Source: Lineus longissimus (Eukaryota; Nemertea; Pilidiophora; Heteronemertea; Lineidae). From it: a stretch of DNA of 64,000 bases. Within the stretch, counting starts at the first letter, position 1, and each line of letters begins with the position of its first letter. The DNA is taken from assembly GCF_910592395.1 (NCBI RefSeq), contig NC_088326.1:5649001-5713000 (forward strand), in the 5' to 3' direction. The position numbers and the translations under genes are program-made. Below are positions 11,936 through 24,352 of the stretch, piece after piece. Under the pieces are notes generated by a model. The model was not told the origin of the DNA. It saw only the letters and a list, made by a program, of their open reading frames with translations, and made no database searches.

Positions 11936-12525
11936 ATTGTCGATGTAGGAAATGTTGGCTAATTATCCTCTTCCATCCCATTTCCAACATGTTTCAAAAT
12001 TTTTCGACGTAAAGCTTTTATACCAATCGATGTTGTAACATGTAGGAATACAACGAAATTCCTTACACAGTTCGCACTTTTATCTTCTTCCGATGGATTC
12101 CAACATTTCTTTACCTATCTCGACGTCCACCAATTTATGTGCTTTGATACCAACCGATGTAGTGATATTTAAGAAAGTAACGAATTGCTTTAGAAAGTTA
12201 ATCTTTTGTTTCCTTTCAACCTATTCCAACATTTCTCTACGCAGGTCGACGTTATTCTGTAAGGACATGTTATAATGACAGTGAGACACCTACACAGTGG
12301 TGCTGAACTGAAATGATAGAATTCTTTGCTAGAATGTTGGAAAATGGGTGAAAATCCTTCAACAAAGGAGGAATAGATAATCCCGTCATTTTCCAACATT
12401 TTGGGATGTATGAAAATGTCTTAAATCAACAAGGTTGAGTGAACTTCGTCTTATTCCTACATGTTCAAACATTTTACTACGAAGGGATGAGCAGGTTTCC
12501 AACATTTTCCTACTGACTGAGGATT
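11936..12525 (+). repeat. Degenerate repeats containing TTCCAACATTT
   Basis: The block (A/T)TTCCAACAT(G/T)T followed by a Cys/Tyr-codon-rich ACGACG segment recurs about seven times (around 11978, 12100, 12230, 12330, 12390, 12465, 12498), partly inverted. It looks like a decayed local tandem repeat. Confidence 0.5.
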
Positions 12526-13573
12526 AGTGAGATTGTTACAAAAGATTTTTAACTTTTGCTGTTCAGTGATAAGAGTTGAAACGGGGTGAGCTAAGTAGCC
12601 CGGGGTTATCTTATCTCCAATGACTGCGTTCAGAATAACTTCGTGACGTATTCAGTTAGAGTTATACTGCAGTGATGAAGAATCGAGATGCTCCCGAGTT
12701 TCGGCGAGCTGCTGACTTTGGGAGATTCGCAGGGAATTTGATTTTTCATTTCATGATTGATCATTGATCAAAGTTGTTAGTACATTCTTAAAGATTATTT
12801 CGCGGCGCTAAAAAGGACTCTAATCATTTGCAAATTAAGGGAAGTTTCTCCTTTAACGATGAATCTTATCTCGGAGCTGGCAGTCATTGCATAATTCTGG
12901 TTCGAAATGTAAAGGCTACCGTGCAGTTATTTTGAGAAAAGGCTCAAACGAGAAAAAGTCCAACAATTTTTTCCTGTATTTAGTCACCCCGGCTATTCAG
13001 ACCTGCAAAATGATGGACAATTCCCATTCTGAAGAGCTGCCGATTCCAGATTTTGTATGCACCCAGCGAAGATTTTTCAATAATATAGCACCAGAAAATC
13101 CCTTTCAACGTCAAGAAATCGCCTGATCCCGAAAGATTAATGCCTCCAGCTCTTCAGATCTTCTCACATTAACCAAGCGATTTTCATCTCGCCCATAACA
13201 TTTGATTCAGTAATAAGGTAGATTAAAGCGAAAAGCATGCTCGCATTCAAATATCGATAGGGCTGCTTCATTTACTTTTGAATCGGCACAATCCATGGTC
13301 ATTTGAATGACTCTTATTTAGCAAAATCTTCCCATTAAATAGCCTGGATAAAAAATGAACGCATTCCAAATCTTCCCTTAGATCGAATGTAAACATTTAA
13401 ATTACGATGCATAATGGTTTCTTGAAGTACAAGACGGTTTTATGAGACTTTATAGCAAATTTTCCATTGGGTGTATATAGAAAATGGCTCGGGCAGAGCG
13501 TCGGAATGGCTGCAGTCGCCCATTAGAATGCAGATCTGATTAGCCAGGGTGTTATTGCATTCGATCATTACAG

Positions 13574-15375
13574 ATCCGTTCTCTGTTCCCGCTGGCTATA
13601 CACATCGTCAAGGTGACTGTAACGGGAATGATTTTTACACCGTCTTTCTCAATCGTGTGTCGTTTATCCTGTGCATTGGCCTGTGCAACAAATGCTCGAA
13701 ATGTCGTGCGTTGCAATTTTCACCCAAGCATTCATGCACGTTGAAATTGAAGTCCTGTGATACTGTCACGTATTCCGGCGGTCCAGAACGCAATATGTAT
13801 AAACGAATAGGTAGGAGCTAGATATGACCTGTAAACAAGGAAAGTTAATGTGATGTCTCATGAAAATGGTGTCATATTGACAGTTATTCGAATGTATGCC
13901 GGGCTAAAACACAAAAATCCATTTGACATCAGTTAATTTTAAAAAGTGTCATACATTGTATGCTGCCATTGTGGCATTTTTCTGACTTCAATTTAAATGA
14001 TGTCAGAATAACGCCAGAACGACAATGCAAGAAAGTGTACATCACTTCTTGGATGAAGGGCTACCACTCTATCTCTTCCAATGGTGACGATGCCATTTTG
14101 ACATCATTCAAGCTCATATCTACGAATGCCCAGAAGGCTCATTCCAAATTCCAAATGCCAAATGCGAAATTCAAAATTCAAAATACCAAATTCCAAATTC
14201 GACATAACCACGTGACATTAGCCTGGTACCGCCGGCCACCGTCTGAGGCGGTGTTGTATGAACGGACGGAGGCGCGGTTACACCGACCGTCTATAAATAG
14301 ATAATGACGTCACACCACTGGGAAGACTGATAATAGATGCTTTTTTCGCTTTTATAACGTAGTTCTTCATGAATGATCAAATGGTTGTTTTTCACAAAGC
14401 CCAATCATAATGAACTGATGACAAAATGGATGAACAGCTGACGTTTGTTGAGCGCCGTCCTTTGATAATGGAGAGTTGGTCATAATGATACGTAAAAAAC
14501 ATTATCTCTAAAATTATTCTATGAAAAATACTTTGGTAAATATAAGTACACTTAAATAAGAAAATTATTAACAAGCAATACCCATGCACTCATCTCCATA
14601 TAATACGATTTATAAGGACGGTTAGAAATTAACGGATTTTAGGGGGGCAGAAACACGCTAGATTGGGTGTAACCTGGCCTCCGTCCGTCCATACCACAGC
14701 GCCTCAGTCGTTAACCAGCTGTACCAGGCTGAGGTCACGTGATTATGTCGAATTTGGAATTTAGAATTTCGCATTTCGAATTTCAAATTTGGAATTTTGC
14801 ATTTCGAATTTGGAATGAGTGTTAATCCAGCCCAGGCATCAGATAGATAGGTAATTAGCACTGATAAGATGTGTAAAATTACAATTCATCTAAATTAAGA
14901 TTTGTTTTTTACATTGAGGGTATGCACATTGGCTATCTGATGAGAGTAAGACTGAATTTGAAATTTAGAATTTGGAATTTCGCATTTGGAATTTGGAATT
15001 TGGAATGAGCCTTCTGGGCTTTCGTACATATCAGAAGTTGTAATTCGGAAAGTGATAAAGTCCGATGTAAAAAAGCCCAAATAATATAGCCTGTCTTCCT
15101 TGTGTTTTGTTTTGTTTTACGCAGATATGTCCAACCGTGCGATATTCGCTGTCAGGAGGACGCCTTCTACCGGCAGAATTATAAAGACAACTAGTACCAC
15201 GCTTCTTGCCAGCTGTTTTGACTGTGCATTCAGTTGTTTTATGCGCTTTGATTGTAGCGCGTTTGTCAGTGACAACAACATTAAGAAATGTTACCTCCTC
15301 GATATACTTAAGTTTACTGACGTCTTGAGTACTACTACTTTTAGGGGTAACGACTGCTTGCGCCTGACATTGTGA
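13574..15375 (+). CDS. Secreted PAN/apple-domain protein, copy A (exons 2-3)
   Basis: Two exons are supported. Exon 2 is 13,574-13,810, preceded by CATTACAG and followed by GTAGGA. Exon 3 is 15,125-15,375, preceded by TTTTACGCAG, and ends at a TGA. Both junctions have matching phase (one base left over, two bases supplied). Exon 2 is cysteine-rich, with CIGLCNKCSKCRALQF and HSCTLKLKSC. Exon 3 has CFDCAFSCFMRFDCSAF and KKCYLLD. Both resemble half-to-full PAN/apple folds, which bind carbohydrate or protein ligands outside the cell. The signal-peptide exon seen in copies B and C is absent because the duplicated block is cut at about 12,571. This is therefore a 5'-incomplete gene unless exon 1 lies elsewhere. 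The PAN assignment is by cysteine pattern; the ligand is unknown. Confidence 0.6.
14115..15030. mobile_element. Nested foldback sequence rich in AAATTCC/GGAATTT
   Basis: An AAATTCC-rich block with CAGAAGGCTCATTCCAAATT (about 14,130) is matched in reverse at about 14,990-15,020. A second inner pair, AACCACGTGACATTAGCCTGG (about 14,206) with CCAGGCTGAGGTCACGTG (about 14,723), also inverts, including the adjoining CGGACGGAGG block. The whole lies in the intron between exons 2 and 3 of copy A and is missing from copy B. Confidence 0.65.
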
Positions 15376-17810
15376 ATATAGCAGTATTTTATCAAATGTG
15401 ATAGAAATTAACATTTTCCGAAGTGAAAGCATATGGCAAAGAGAATAAGTGTTTTTTAGTAGAGTAGTTCCAAGTCGTCTCGCTAGGGCGTAATATCAAC
15501 TAGTACACTGGTTCAACATGTCGATAGATAATTCCAAGGATCACTACGGCTAAATGCATCTGTTTGCTTCATTGAAATACTTGCTGACCTTGAGAAGAAA
15601 TGACGACACAAAAGAAACATACAAAACATATTGCGGGGCGTACGGCTCACATTTATTATCTTTATCCGAATGTACCCTTAAACCCTGTAATGAAAGGCCT
15701 TGTATCTATTGTGTTGCTAAGGTAAACCTGTACCTTTACCCACCGTGAGGATAGATATGGCTGAAGTACGTAACATAAACACAGACAGAGAAGGTAACCA
15801 GGTGGGGTGGTTGATTCCATGACGTCAAAATGTCGAAATTAGCCACCCATATCAAATTGTCATGGCGACAAAATATGGAGGTCAGCCAGGGAATCATGTA
15901 TACATTCATGTCCTCGTACACCCACGCATTCATGATTTGGTAGTACTTATTGCTCCGACTGTGAAATTAACAAGCATTAACCATGAATTAGTTGACACAC
16001 CAATAAAACGAAGTAAAAAATAACATCAAAATCGTTAATAATTAATACTCTGATGGTGAAACTATATTCGATCACGCATGGTCATCACTAAAGCGATATA
16101 CGGACATAGTCCAGGACGTCCGGATATATACAGTTTTTTCACGATCCTCAACGATAAGGTCGACGGCAAGCATTTTACACAACATTTCAGGCAATGCGTA
16201 TCATTTCGACTCGGTCTATGCATAGAATTTTCCCATTTAGTTCGAAAACAAAGCAGACATACCTCACCATTTCAATCCGTCGTATAGACGACTTATGAAA
16301 CCCTGATCTCGTATTTTTCTCGTATTTCGATCGTATTCTGTTCAGCATCGTTATCTTTCGTAAATACACAGTGGTGCCAAATCTGTACATCGAATTCATC
16401 TCGTATAATAAATCTAGACTGGGAAGTCGTGCAGAGAAAATTCAAGAATCCTATCGAAAAGATAGAACCATGGTATTAGCGCTATAATCCCCATAGTAAG
16501 ATATCGAGAATTATCATGAATTCTCGTAAATTTAATCCTTTATAAAGATGAAGTAAATTCGATCGAATCCGATCAGAATACGAGACTCTTCCAGGTAGGT
16601 CCAAGGTTTCAGTTCTGTAATAGTATCATGAACTGTTGGTATGTTTGACATGGTTTCTGTTTGACAACATCAATTACATTTTTTTAAACAAGTTGACATG
16701 GTCGGTGGATACCCCATCGAAGAAGTAAGCATTTTTTGTGATTTTTTTACGTAATAACTTGTAACGACTATGTTGGGGTTGTTATCCGGTACACTCCAGG
16801 AAGTCCAACCCACTGAGAAATCATATTCATCATTTAGTTTAAACTCACTTAGTTTCTCACGATTTATGTTATTAATTCATTCAAATTTGTTTCACCTCGT
16901 GCTGGTATCTGTAAATTTTTCATTTTTTTTCTTATTTGATAGTAAGCACGAAATCTGTAAAATGATCTGATGATTTAATCATTGTGGTTTAAATGATCTT
17001 TAACGGATACACCACAACCAGTTAGTTGTTGCAAACCATGCATACAGCCATGTTAAAGTGATTCTGGTAAAATGATAGTGGTTTTTTCATAAGTCTTAGC
17101 TAGGCAGTCCTTTCTACTTCTAAAACTTAATAACCCGGGAGTTATGTTTAATTCTTTTACTCTGAAAAAAATTATTAACTTTAACATAAACATAGAAGTT
17201 AAAGAATTCATATGTCAACATGTTGTGTTGCTAACGGATACATCTTATTACTAGCGACTTTTTGGGTGACATTTTAATTCTAACCTTTTTTTGGGTGGAG
17301 ATTTAAGAAGGATTCTAGGGCTAAATTTAGGAAAGTCTTAGTGTCTTACATGCAGTTTCCTATTATTAACAGGAATATTTGTTTTCCAATTTCTGACCGC
17401 TTTTTGTCGGATCGGTCAGATCTCGCATCAAAGTTGAGGCAAACCCCATCAAAGTTGGTGCCAACTGCACCTCCTTTTATTAGTACTTAGTATTTTCCAT
17501 TTACCTATCCTACTCCCGAACAGGGCAACATAATGACAAAGTCCGAGGTAGGCTAGTCGAATGAACCATCGACGTTTATTGGCTGAGACAATCGGATTAA
17601 CACCGTATATACGTCGATGCATGGATATCAGCAAACCTACGTAGATAAAAGCACGTGGAAATGTACATTTGCATAAAGAACCCGGAAAAAACGCTACGAC
17701 TATGAGAAAATTTTATAAAAAGTATCTACATGTATCTACATAATCTACCAAATTGATGTATTCTTTATGTACAGTGTTTATATGCACCAAATTCGAAATC
17801 AACTAAGAAA
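15376..17810 (+). other. 3' flank of PAN copy A, no clear gene
   Basis: The sequence is almost the same as 24,352-26,800. Short frames conserved between copies (for example 15,554-15,748, with a cysteine-rich YKTYCGAYGSHLLSLSECT) could be a further exon ending at the donor-like AAGGTAAAC. Conservation is expected from recent duplication and is not evidence of coding. No other feature was found. Confidence 0.4.
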
Positions 17811-17910
17811 TAAAGTCATATTTGGACATTATTGACGAGAAAATTGCAAAGCCGGCATCTTCCGCCATTGTCAGGTGCAGTAGTCAATCTCCTCACCAGA
17901 GGGTCGTTCT

Positions 17911-18110
17911 TCACCCTAGTCTTAAAGTAACTTCATTTCCATTAACGGTCTTAACCGACCTCATGCTAGGGGGTTTCCTAGGTTGGAGCCGGAGCAGTTC
18001 ATTCGAATCAAAGAACGAAGAAGTGATGATGGAGATTCCGGCACCAGTGTCGATCAATATGTCAAGGTCAGCGATCCTCGATTGTGCCATCAATTAGATT
18101 TGCGACTCCG
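17911..18110 (-). pseudogene. Retropepsin-like fragment, copy A
   Basis: The minus-strand frame contains LIDTGAGISIITSSFF, the active-site D-T-G of a retrotransposon-type aspartic protease, followed by a TVNG strand and a terminal LRLG. No reverse transcriptase or integrase follows. It is a relic of an LTR retrotransposon polyprotein carried in all three duplicated blocks. Confidence 0.6.
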
Positions 18111-18874
18111 GACAGTATAGGGCAGAGGAATTGTGACTCGCTTCGAGACAGACATATAGTGATTTCAAAACCCAATCCAGATTTAGTGCATCTATGATTA
18201 TCATTGTGAACTTGATGACTTTGATTACTTCAGAAAGAGAGTTAAAATTGACTATTTTTATGCGATTCTTTCACGCTGCATCTAAATTAGATATACAACA
18301 TGTTTTAGAACATGGCAATATTGGATGGGTTAATAATTTTGGCAGGAATAACAGTGGCGAATCACCCACGACGTCGATCATAGACCTGAAACTTTACGAA
18401 TATGTTTTTAAAAAGTTGGACGCCAAACAAGCCAATGAAACCAAAATGTAATGTAGATTGTAATTTTCAGGTTTGAGAAAATCCGATATTGATCACCCGA
18501 TAATCAAAAGTACATTTTTACATGTATACCAGCCATGATCGGAGGATACCAGACTCCGTCACATCCGCGTATCTCATGTTGCGCATATGTTATCGGCTTG
18601 CTTTTGATCAATTTCAGTCACTTTGTCAATCTTCGATCAATTGAAAAAGTACAACAACACTGCCACAATTGTGAGTAGCATAGCAGACCTGCATTGATCG
18701 AGCGTAAATGTTGATCATGAAGAAATGCAGATCACATGCAACCTGCATGCCATTTGAATTATGAAATGGTGCCGTTTCTTTCTGCAAGGATCGAAGTTAT
18801 TATATAGGATAAAAGAACCATCTTAGACATCGCCTACTGCTCAGGTTTCACTGAGGTAATTTGAATAGTCAGGA

Positions 18875-19500
18875 ACAACTGCAGCAGTTCCCCGGGCCGT
18901 GATAGAGCTCTTGGCTGAGAACAACCAAACTGGAGCAGTTCCCCGGCTGCGACAGAGCTCTTGGCTGAGAACAACCCAACTGGAACAGTTCCCCGGGCTT
19001 TGACAGAGCTCTTGGCTGAGAACAACCCAACTAGAGCAGTTCCCCGGGCTGTGACAGAGCTCTTGGCTGAGAACAAACCAACTGAAGCGGTTCCCCGGGT
19101 TGCGACAAAGCTCTTACCTGAGAACAACACAACTGGAGCAGTGTCCCGGGCTGTGACAGATCTCTTTGCCGAGAACAACTCAACTGGAACAGTTCCCCGG
19201 GCTGTGACAGAGCTCTTGGCTGAGAACAAACCAACTGAAGCGGTTCCCCGGGTTGCGACAAAGCTCTTGGCTGAGAACAACTCAACTGGAGAAGTTCCCC
19301 GCGCAGCGACAGAGCTCTTGGCTGAGAACAACCCATCTGGAGCAGTGTCCCGGGCTGTGGCAGAGCTCTTGGCTGAGAACAACCCAACTGGAGCAGTTCC
19401 CCGCGCTGCGACAGAGCTCTTGGCTGAGAACAACCCATCTGGAGCAGTGTCCCGGGCTGTGGCAGAGCTCTTGGCTGAGAACAACCCAACTGGAATAGAA
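18875..19500 (+). repeat. 51-bp minisatellite, array 1
   Basis: The unit GAGCTCTTGGCTGAGAACAA followed by CCCAACTGGAGCAGTTCCCC and GGGCTGTGACA repeats about twelve times. Most units are 51 bp, a few 50 bp. The plus frame reads TELLAENNPTGAVPRAV over and over, and the minus strand is also open. Each unit carries a GAGCTC and usually a CCCGGG palindrome. Expression is not shown. Confidence 0.95.
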
Positions 19501-20450
19501 AGAATATATATTCAAACTGATTCATAGCGCCAATGTAAAATCATCACTTCGATTCTGTCTAAAATGTACTTGTATGTTTAATCAGTGTCTTATTGAAAGA
19601 CTTTGATAAAATATACGTGCGAAGTATTACAGAGCGCTTATATAGCCCTTCCCCCACTGATCGCTCTAAGCATCAAATTCCCCAATCTGCTGGCCGATAA
19701 TCATTAATTCATCAGCCTTGTCGGAGAAATGGTTTCCATAATAAAATATCTGGCATCTTAAAGATTTAACCGGGGCCTTGGTCAGTGACTAATACACACG
19801 TTCGTGGTGATACGCCCTCGGTTACGCAAAAACCATTTTGAACACAAACACATGTTTCTTGAAATTTGTTATAAGGATTAAACATTCAAAAACGAAACAT
19901 TTCTTTTGACTACCCGTCACAAGCCGTTCGTAGATCGATATGATTATTCCTAAAATCAATCAATCCATGAAATATATTGCAATATTTTTTCTGCGCTTTA
20001 GTTTAACTGATATTGATTCATGGGTGTCTAGTCAACGAATAAAATGCATTGGGGTTTCACCTTTAATCAGTTTGGAGCATGGGTGACAGCGTCGATAGCT
20101 TAAGTCAGTGGGTCCACCTTTGAACGACGTTGAGAGTGAGCCAAGTGCACGATCGCTGCCCAACTTCCAAAAAGTAAATTATTTGAACCACAAGACAAGT
20201 ATGCTGTTTTTGCAGCTCTTTTTTGTTTTCTGTGCAATGACCGCTACTGTGAAAGGGGCCAATTGTAAGTATTGTTTATTACTCTGAACCAAATGCAATC
20301 GAAAGGGACAAAATTAACTCGAATTTGAGTCCTTGCTGGAACCGAGTGGGGCTTCATGGTAGAGTGCGTCAGATATCATCTGCGCGGAGACGAACATTAG
20401 TACAGCGTCGTCACGTCATTGGCTCTCGATTCGATCACCTTGCCACTGCT
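19501..20450 (+). repeat. Upstream flank of PAN copy B, duplicated at 31.9-32.8 kb
   Basis: The segment from the end of array 1 through the signal-peptide exon is highly similar to 31,850-32,795, in the same orientation and again directly after a 51-bp array. It presumably contains the promoter of the PAN gene. No TATA or other element could be assigned with confidence. Confidence 0.85.
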
Positions 20451-22145
20451 ACAAAACTGGGAATGACGTTGCGTCATCGTACGTAATAGCGGGGTGACTT
20501 TATACCGAACTCGCCCTGCACTCACGTGGCGGGAAAGCTTTTTTGTGGTTTGACATGTGCGTGCTATTAATACCGAATAACGCGTTTTCTACTATACATG
20601 TATAAGAGTTGAAACGGGATGAGCTCAGGAGCCCGGGGTTATCTTATCTCCAATGACCGTGTTCAGAATGCCTTCGTGACGTATTCAGTTAGAGTTATAC
20701 TGCAGCGCTGATGAATCGAGATGCTCCCGAGTTTCGTCGAGCTGATGACTTTGGGAGGTTCGCAGATAATTTGATTTTTCATTTCATGGTTGACCATTGA
20801 TCAAAGTTGTTGGTACATTCTAAAAGATTATTTCACGGCGCTATCATTTGCACATTAAGGGAAGTTTCTCCTTTAACTATGAATCTTATCTCGGCGCTGG
20901 CAGTTATAGCTTAATTATGGTTCGAAATGGAAAGGCTATCGTGCAGTTATTTTGAGAAAAGGCTCAGACGAGAAAAAGTCTGGAAACTTTTTCCTGTACT
21001 TAGTCACCCCGGCTATTCAGACCTTCAAACTGATGGGCAATTCCCATTCTGACGAGCTGCCGATTCCAGATCTGATATGCACCCTGCGAAGACTTTTCAA
21101 TATAGCACCAGATAATGTTAACGTCAAGAAATCGCCTGATCACGAAACATTAATGCTTCCCCTCGGATCTTCGAACAAGAACCAAGAGATTGACATCTTG
21201 CACATAACATTTGATTCAGTAATATGGTAGATTTAAGCAAAAAGCATGCTCGCATTCAAAGATCGATAGGGCTGCTTACTTTTGAATCGGCACAATCCAC
21301 GGTCATTTGAATGACTCTAATTAAGCTAAATCTTCCCATTAAATAGGCTGGATAAAGAATGAATGCATTCCAAATCTTCCCTTAGATCCGAATGCAAGCA
21401 TTTAAATTACGATATATAATGGTTTCCTGATGTACAAGACGATTTTATGAGACTTTGTAGAACATTTTCCATGTGGTGTATGTATATGATGGCTCGGGCA
21501 GAGCGTCGGAATGGCAGTCGCCCGTCAGAAGGCAGATCTGATTAGCCAGAATGTAAGTGCATCCGACCATTACAGATCTGTTCTGTGTTCCCGCTGGCTA
21601 TACACATCGTCATGGTGACTGTTACGGGAATGATTTTTACACCGTCTTTCGTAATCGTGTGTCGTTTATCCTGTGCATTGCCCTGTGCAACAAATGCGCA
21701 AACTGTCGTGCGTTGCAATTTTCACAAAAGCATTCATGCTTGTTGAAATTGAAGTCCTGTGATACTGTTGCGAATCCTGATCGTCTATCATACAATATGT
21801 ATAAACGAATAGGTAGGAACTTGATATGACCTGTAAACAAGGAAAGTTAATGTGATGTCTCATGAAAATGGTGTCATATTGACAGTTATTCGAATGTATG
21901 CCGGGCTAACAAAAAAATCCGTTTGACATCAGTTAATTTAAAAAAAGTGTCGTACAATGTATGCTGTCATTGTGACATTATTCTGACTTCAATTTGAATG
22001 ACATCAGAATAATGCCAGAACAACGATGCAAGAAAGTGTGCATCACGTCTTGGATGAAGGGCTACCACTCTATCTCTTCCGATGGTGACGATGCCATTTT
22101 GAATTATAAAGACAACTAGTACCACGCTTCTTGCCAGCTGTTTTA

Positions 22146-24200
22146 TATGTGTGTTTATTCGTCGAGAAATAGTTCTGACACATGTGGTGCATTTACAGAT
22201 TTGTGCTGGGTGCTAGGTGCTTGTTTACAACGATCTATTTACATATCCGTGAAAAATCAAGGTTCAAAGAATTTAACTAGTGCACAGAAAATCAATCATT
22301 TCTGTTAATTCCCTATGATTAAACGCCGCATCCCCTACGTCTCGCATGACCATCAATTCGCTAATCTGTTCCGCTAACCTATTTTGCCCGTTCTTATCAT
22401 TCACTATATAAAAAACCCTCAACATATCTCCCCAGCTGTCCACATTGTTCCTATCTAACCCATATTTTGCATACAACATGTTGACACTTCTCCCCAGTGA
22501 AGATTCACTCCCCTGACACACAAGTTTAAAACACAAGCTGACAAATACATTCTTAGATGAAGACATACCACCCATAAAATTCATTAACCGTTTTTCTAGT
22601 TCAATTTCAATACAAAAGTCGTGAACAATGCACGGCAGTAAATCATTGTGAGTCCTGTATGGTAGATTTAAAACCCGTCGCAGACACTTCCGCCACGCAA
22701 CAAACAATTCCTCCATATAAGGCTTAGACAAGTCCAGAAGCTGGGAACCATATAAAGACATACAAAAACTTTTGAAAAGTGCGTACCTTACATGCGCATG
22801 GGCAAATCTGAACTGTGCCATTAACATGTTAGTTCTTTTGTACAAGTCATTTATTAAAAGCTCTACTCTTCTCCGATCAACACGAGGACCCAAAATAATA
22901 CCGAGGTGTTCTTCCTCCATAGATATGAGTATCTGTGTGCCCTCAAAAAACAATGCCCTTGGTGGATCATCTAACCCAAAAACTAAAAATCTACTTTTTG
23001 ATGCATTGAACGAAATATTAAAGTCAATTGAAAAACAACTTGCTGTACTCAACATTTTCTTCAACCCACGTAATGAGGGTGCAAGCATGATTAGGTCGTC
23101 TGCGAAGGCAAAGACGCCACAAAAGAGGTTACCAACATGGCACCCAAAACCAGCCTTCTTTAAATTCGCCACTAGCTCATCTATGTAAATACCAAAGAGT
23201 ACAGGAGACAATACACCACCTTGTTTCACACCATTAGAGACAGCAAATTCTGCTGAGACACATTCCCCCCATTGAACTCTCACCCGTTGTTGGGTGTATA
23301 AAGATGCCAGAAACCTTGCCGCAAACGGGCACAACCCTTTTTTAGTCAAAAGACTGAATAACTTTACAAAATGCACGCAATCAAAAGCCCGGCTAGCGTC
23401 CAGCATGACACAATATACTGCTGTGTTACAGCTTTTATAATAATTAATGACCTCATTTACAATTGAACTGCACGCCGCCGAAGAAACACCAGTCTTAAAA
23501 CCAAATTGAGCATCGGAGGTCTGTAAAACCTTTTCATACTTTTTAAGAAAATGTTGTCCATAATTTTTCCGATGATGCTACTTAAAGAGATACCACGATA
23601 ATTATCTGAGACATTTAAAGACTTTCTGCTGTTCTTCGGAATTGGAATAACTCTGGTTTGAACGAAACCACGGGGACAATAACCATGACTCATCATGGAA
23701 CTCAATAAAAGTGACAAATACACATTCAACCTTTGACTCCCATTGATAAAAAGATCTGACATTATTTTAGGATTACTATCCGTCTTTCCGCGCTTTAATC
23801 GCCTGATCCCACCAACTACCTCTTGGAATGAAATATCATGACTGGCATCACAATTACCATCCCGACAACCACTGGCGATTCCTAAATCCAGATCCCTCTT
23901 CAAGTCATTCATCTCATTTACATTGTACGACACCGAGTTATACAAACTTTTGAATTTTTCACCAAAGAGATTACATGTAGCGTCCATGCCACTAACTCCG
24001 TCCATGCTATTTGGTTGCATAGCTCTTGTTCCCTTAACCTTCTTCACATTCTTCCAAAACTCATTTTTATCATTATTTCCGAGTGACTCGGCTAACTTAT
24101 TAGCTGCAACCCTATCATGATTTGTCTTGTTTCGTTTAACTGATAGATGATACAAGGCCCTTGTATGGCGCCTTATGTCAGCGATCACCCCCAGCCGCGA
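22146..24200 (-). mobile_element. Non-LTR retrotransposon insertion in PAN exon 3
   Basis: Copy A has uninterrupted exon 3 sequence where copy B has about 2.05 kb of retroelement, so the boundaries are set by comparison. The element is 5'-truncated (no endonuclease) and has no obvious poly-A tail or target-site duplication. Confidence 0.85.
22273..24180 (-). pseudogene. Reverse transcriptase of the inserted retrotransposon
   Basis: Two minus-strand frames, 24,260-23,457 and 23,406-22,273, cover one protein. The first holds the linker and the N-terminal fingers (QTRVIPIPKNSRKSLNVSDN, YRGISL). The second holds LDASRAFDCVHF (motif A), NGVKQGGVLSPVLF (motif B) and FAFADDLIM (catalytic box with both Asp residues). 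They are separated by a single frameshift in a short A-run near 23,550. Catalytic residues are all present, so the copy was recently active. It belongs to the broad CR1/Jockey/Rex group; the exact clade needs a tree. Confidence 0.85.
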
Positions 24201-24352
24201 CTGTGCATTCCATTGTTTTAGGCGCTTTGATTGTAGCGCGTTTGTCCGTGACAACAACATTAAGAAATGTTACCTCCTCGATATACTTAAGTTTACTGAC
24301 GTCTTGAGTACTACTACTTTTAGGGGTAACGACTTCTTGCGCCTGACATTGT

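Larger units (their letters stand above)
12571..19500 (+). repeat. Duplicated block, copy A
   Basis: From AAGAGTTGAAACGGG at about 12571 this block is highly similar to 20,606-22,111 and, after a gap, to 24,200-27,990. It includes PAN exons 2 and 3, the 3' flank and the start of the 51-bp minisatellite. Relative to copy B it has 14,102-15,177, which contains a foldback sequence and the start of exon 3. The 3' part (from about 16,624) recurs a third time at 60,862-63,316. Confidence 0.9.
20201..24352 (+). pseudogene. Secreted PAN/apple-domain gene, copy B (disrupted)
   Basis: Exon 1 (20,201-20,264) encodes a clean signal peptide starting MLFLQLFFVFC and is followed by the donor GTAAGT. Exon 2 (21,576-21,812) follows the acceptor CATTACAG with matching phase and ends at GTAGGA. 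It encodes the same cysteine-rich PAN-like module as copy A. Exon 3 is broken twice. Its acceptor and first ~50 bases are deleted at about 22,111. The remainder is split at about 22,145/24,200 by a non-LTR retrotransposon in reverse orientation. Copy B therefore shows the full gene architecture (signal peptide plus two PAN-like exons) but cannot make the whole protein. Confidence 0.65.

Noticed and set aside
12887-13126. Frame conserved between copies A and B (YLVTPAIQT segment, also at 20,952)
   Set aside because: It lies in the expected intron 1 and its frame diverges at the end; similarity is explained by recent duplication.
15554-15748. Cysteine-rich frame downstream of PAN exon 3 as an extra exon
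   Set aside because: It has a donor-like GTAAAC but a weak acceptor, and exon 3 already ends at a stop. Kept only as a remark.
18194-18451. Frame FFHAASKLDIQHVLEHG present in all three blocks
   Set aside because: No family recognised and conservation is uninformative between recent duplicates.
18834-19527. Long frames in the 51-bp arrays as genes
   Set aside because: All frames on both strands are open because of the repeat; 50-bp units break the frame in array 2, so selection for protein is not evident.
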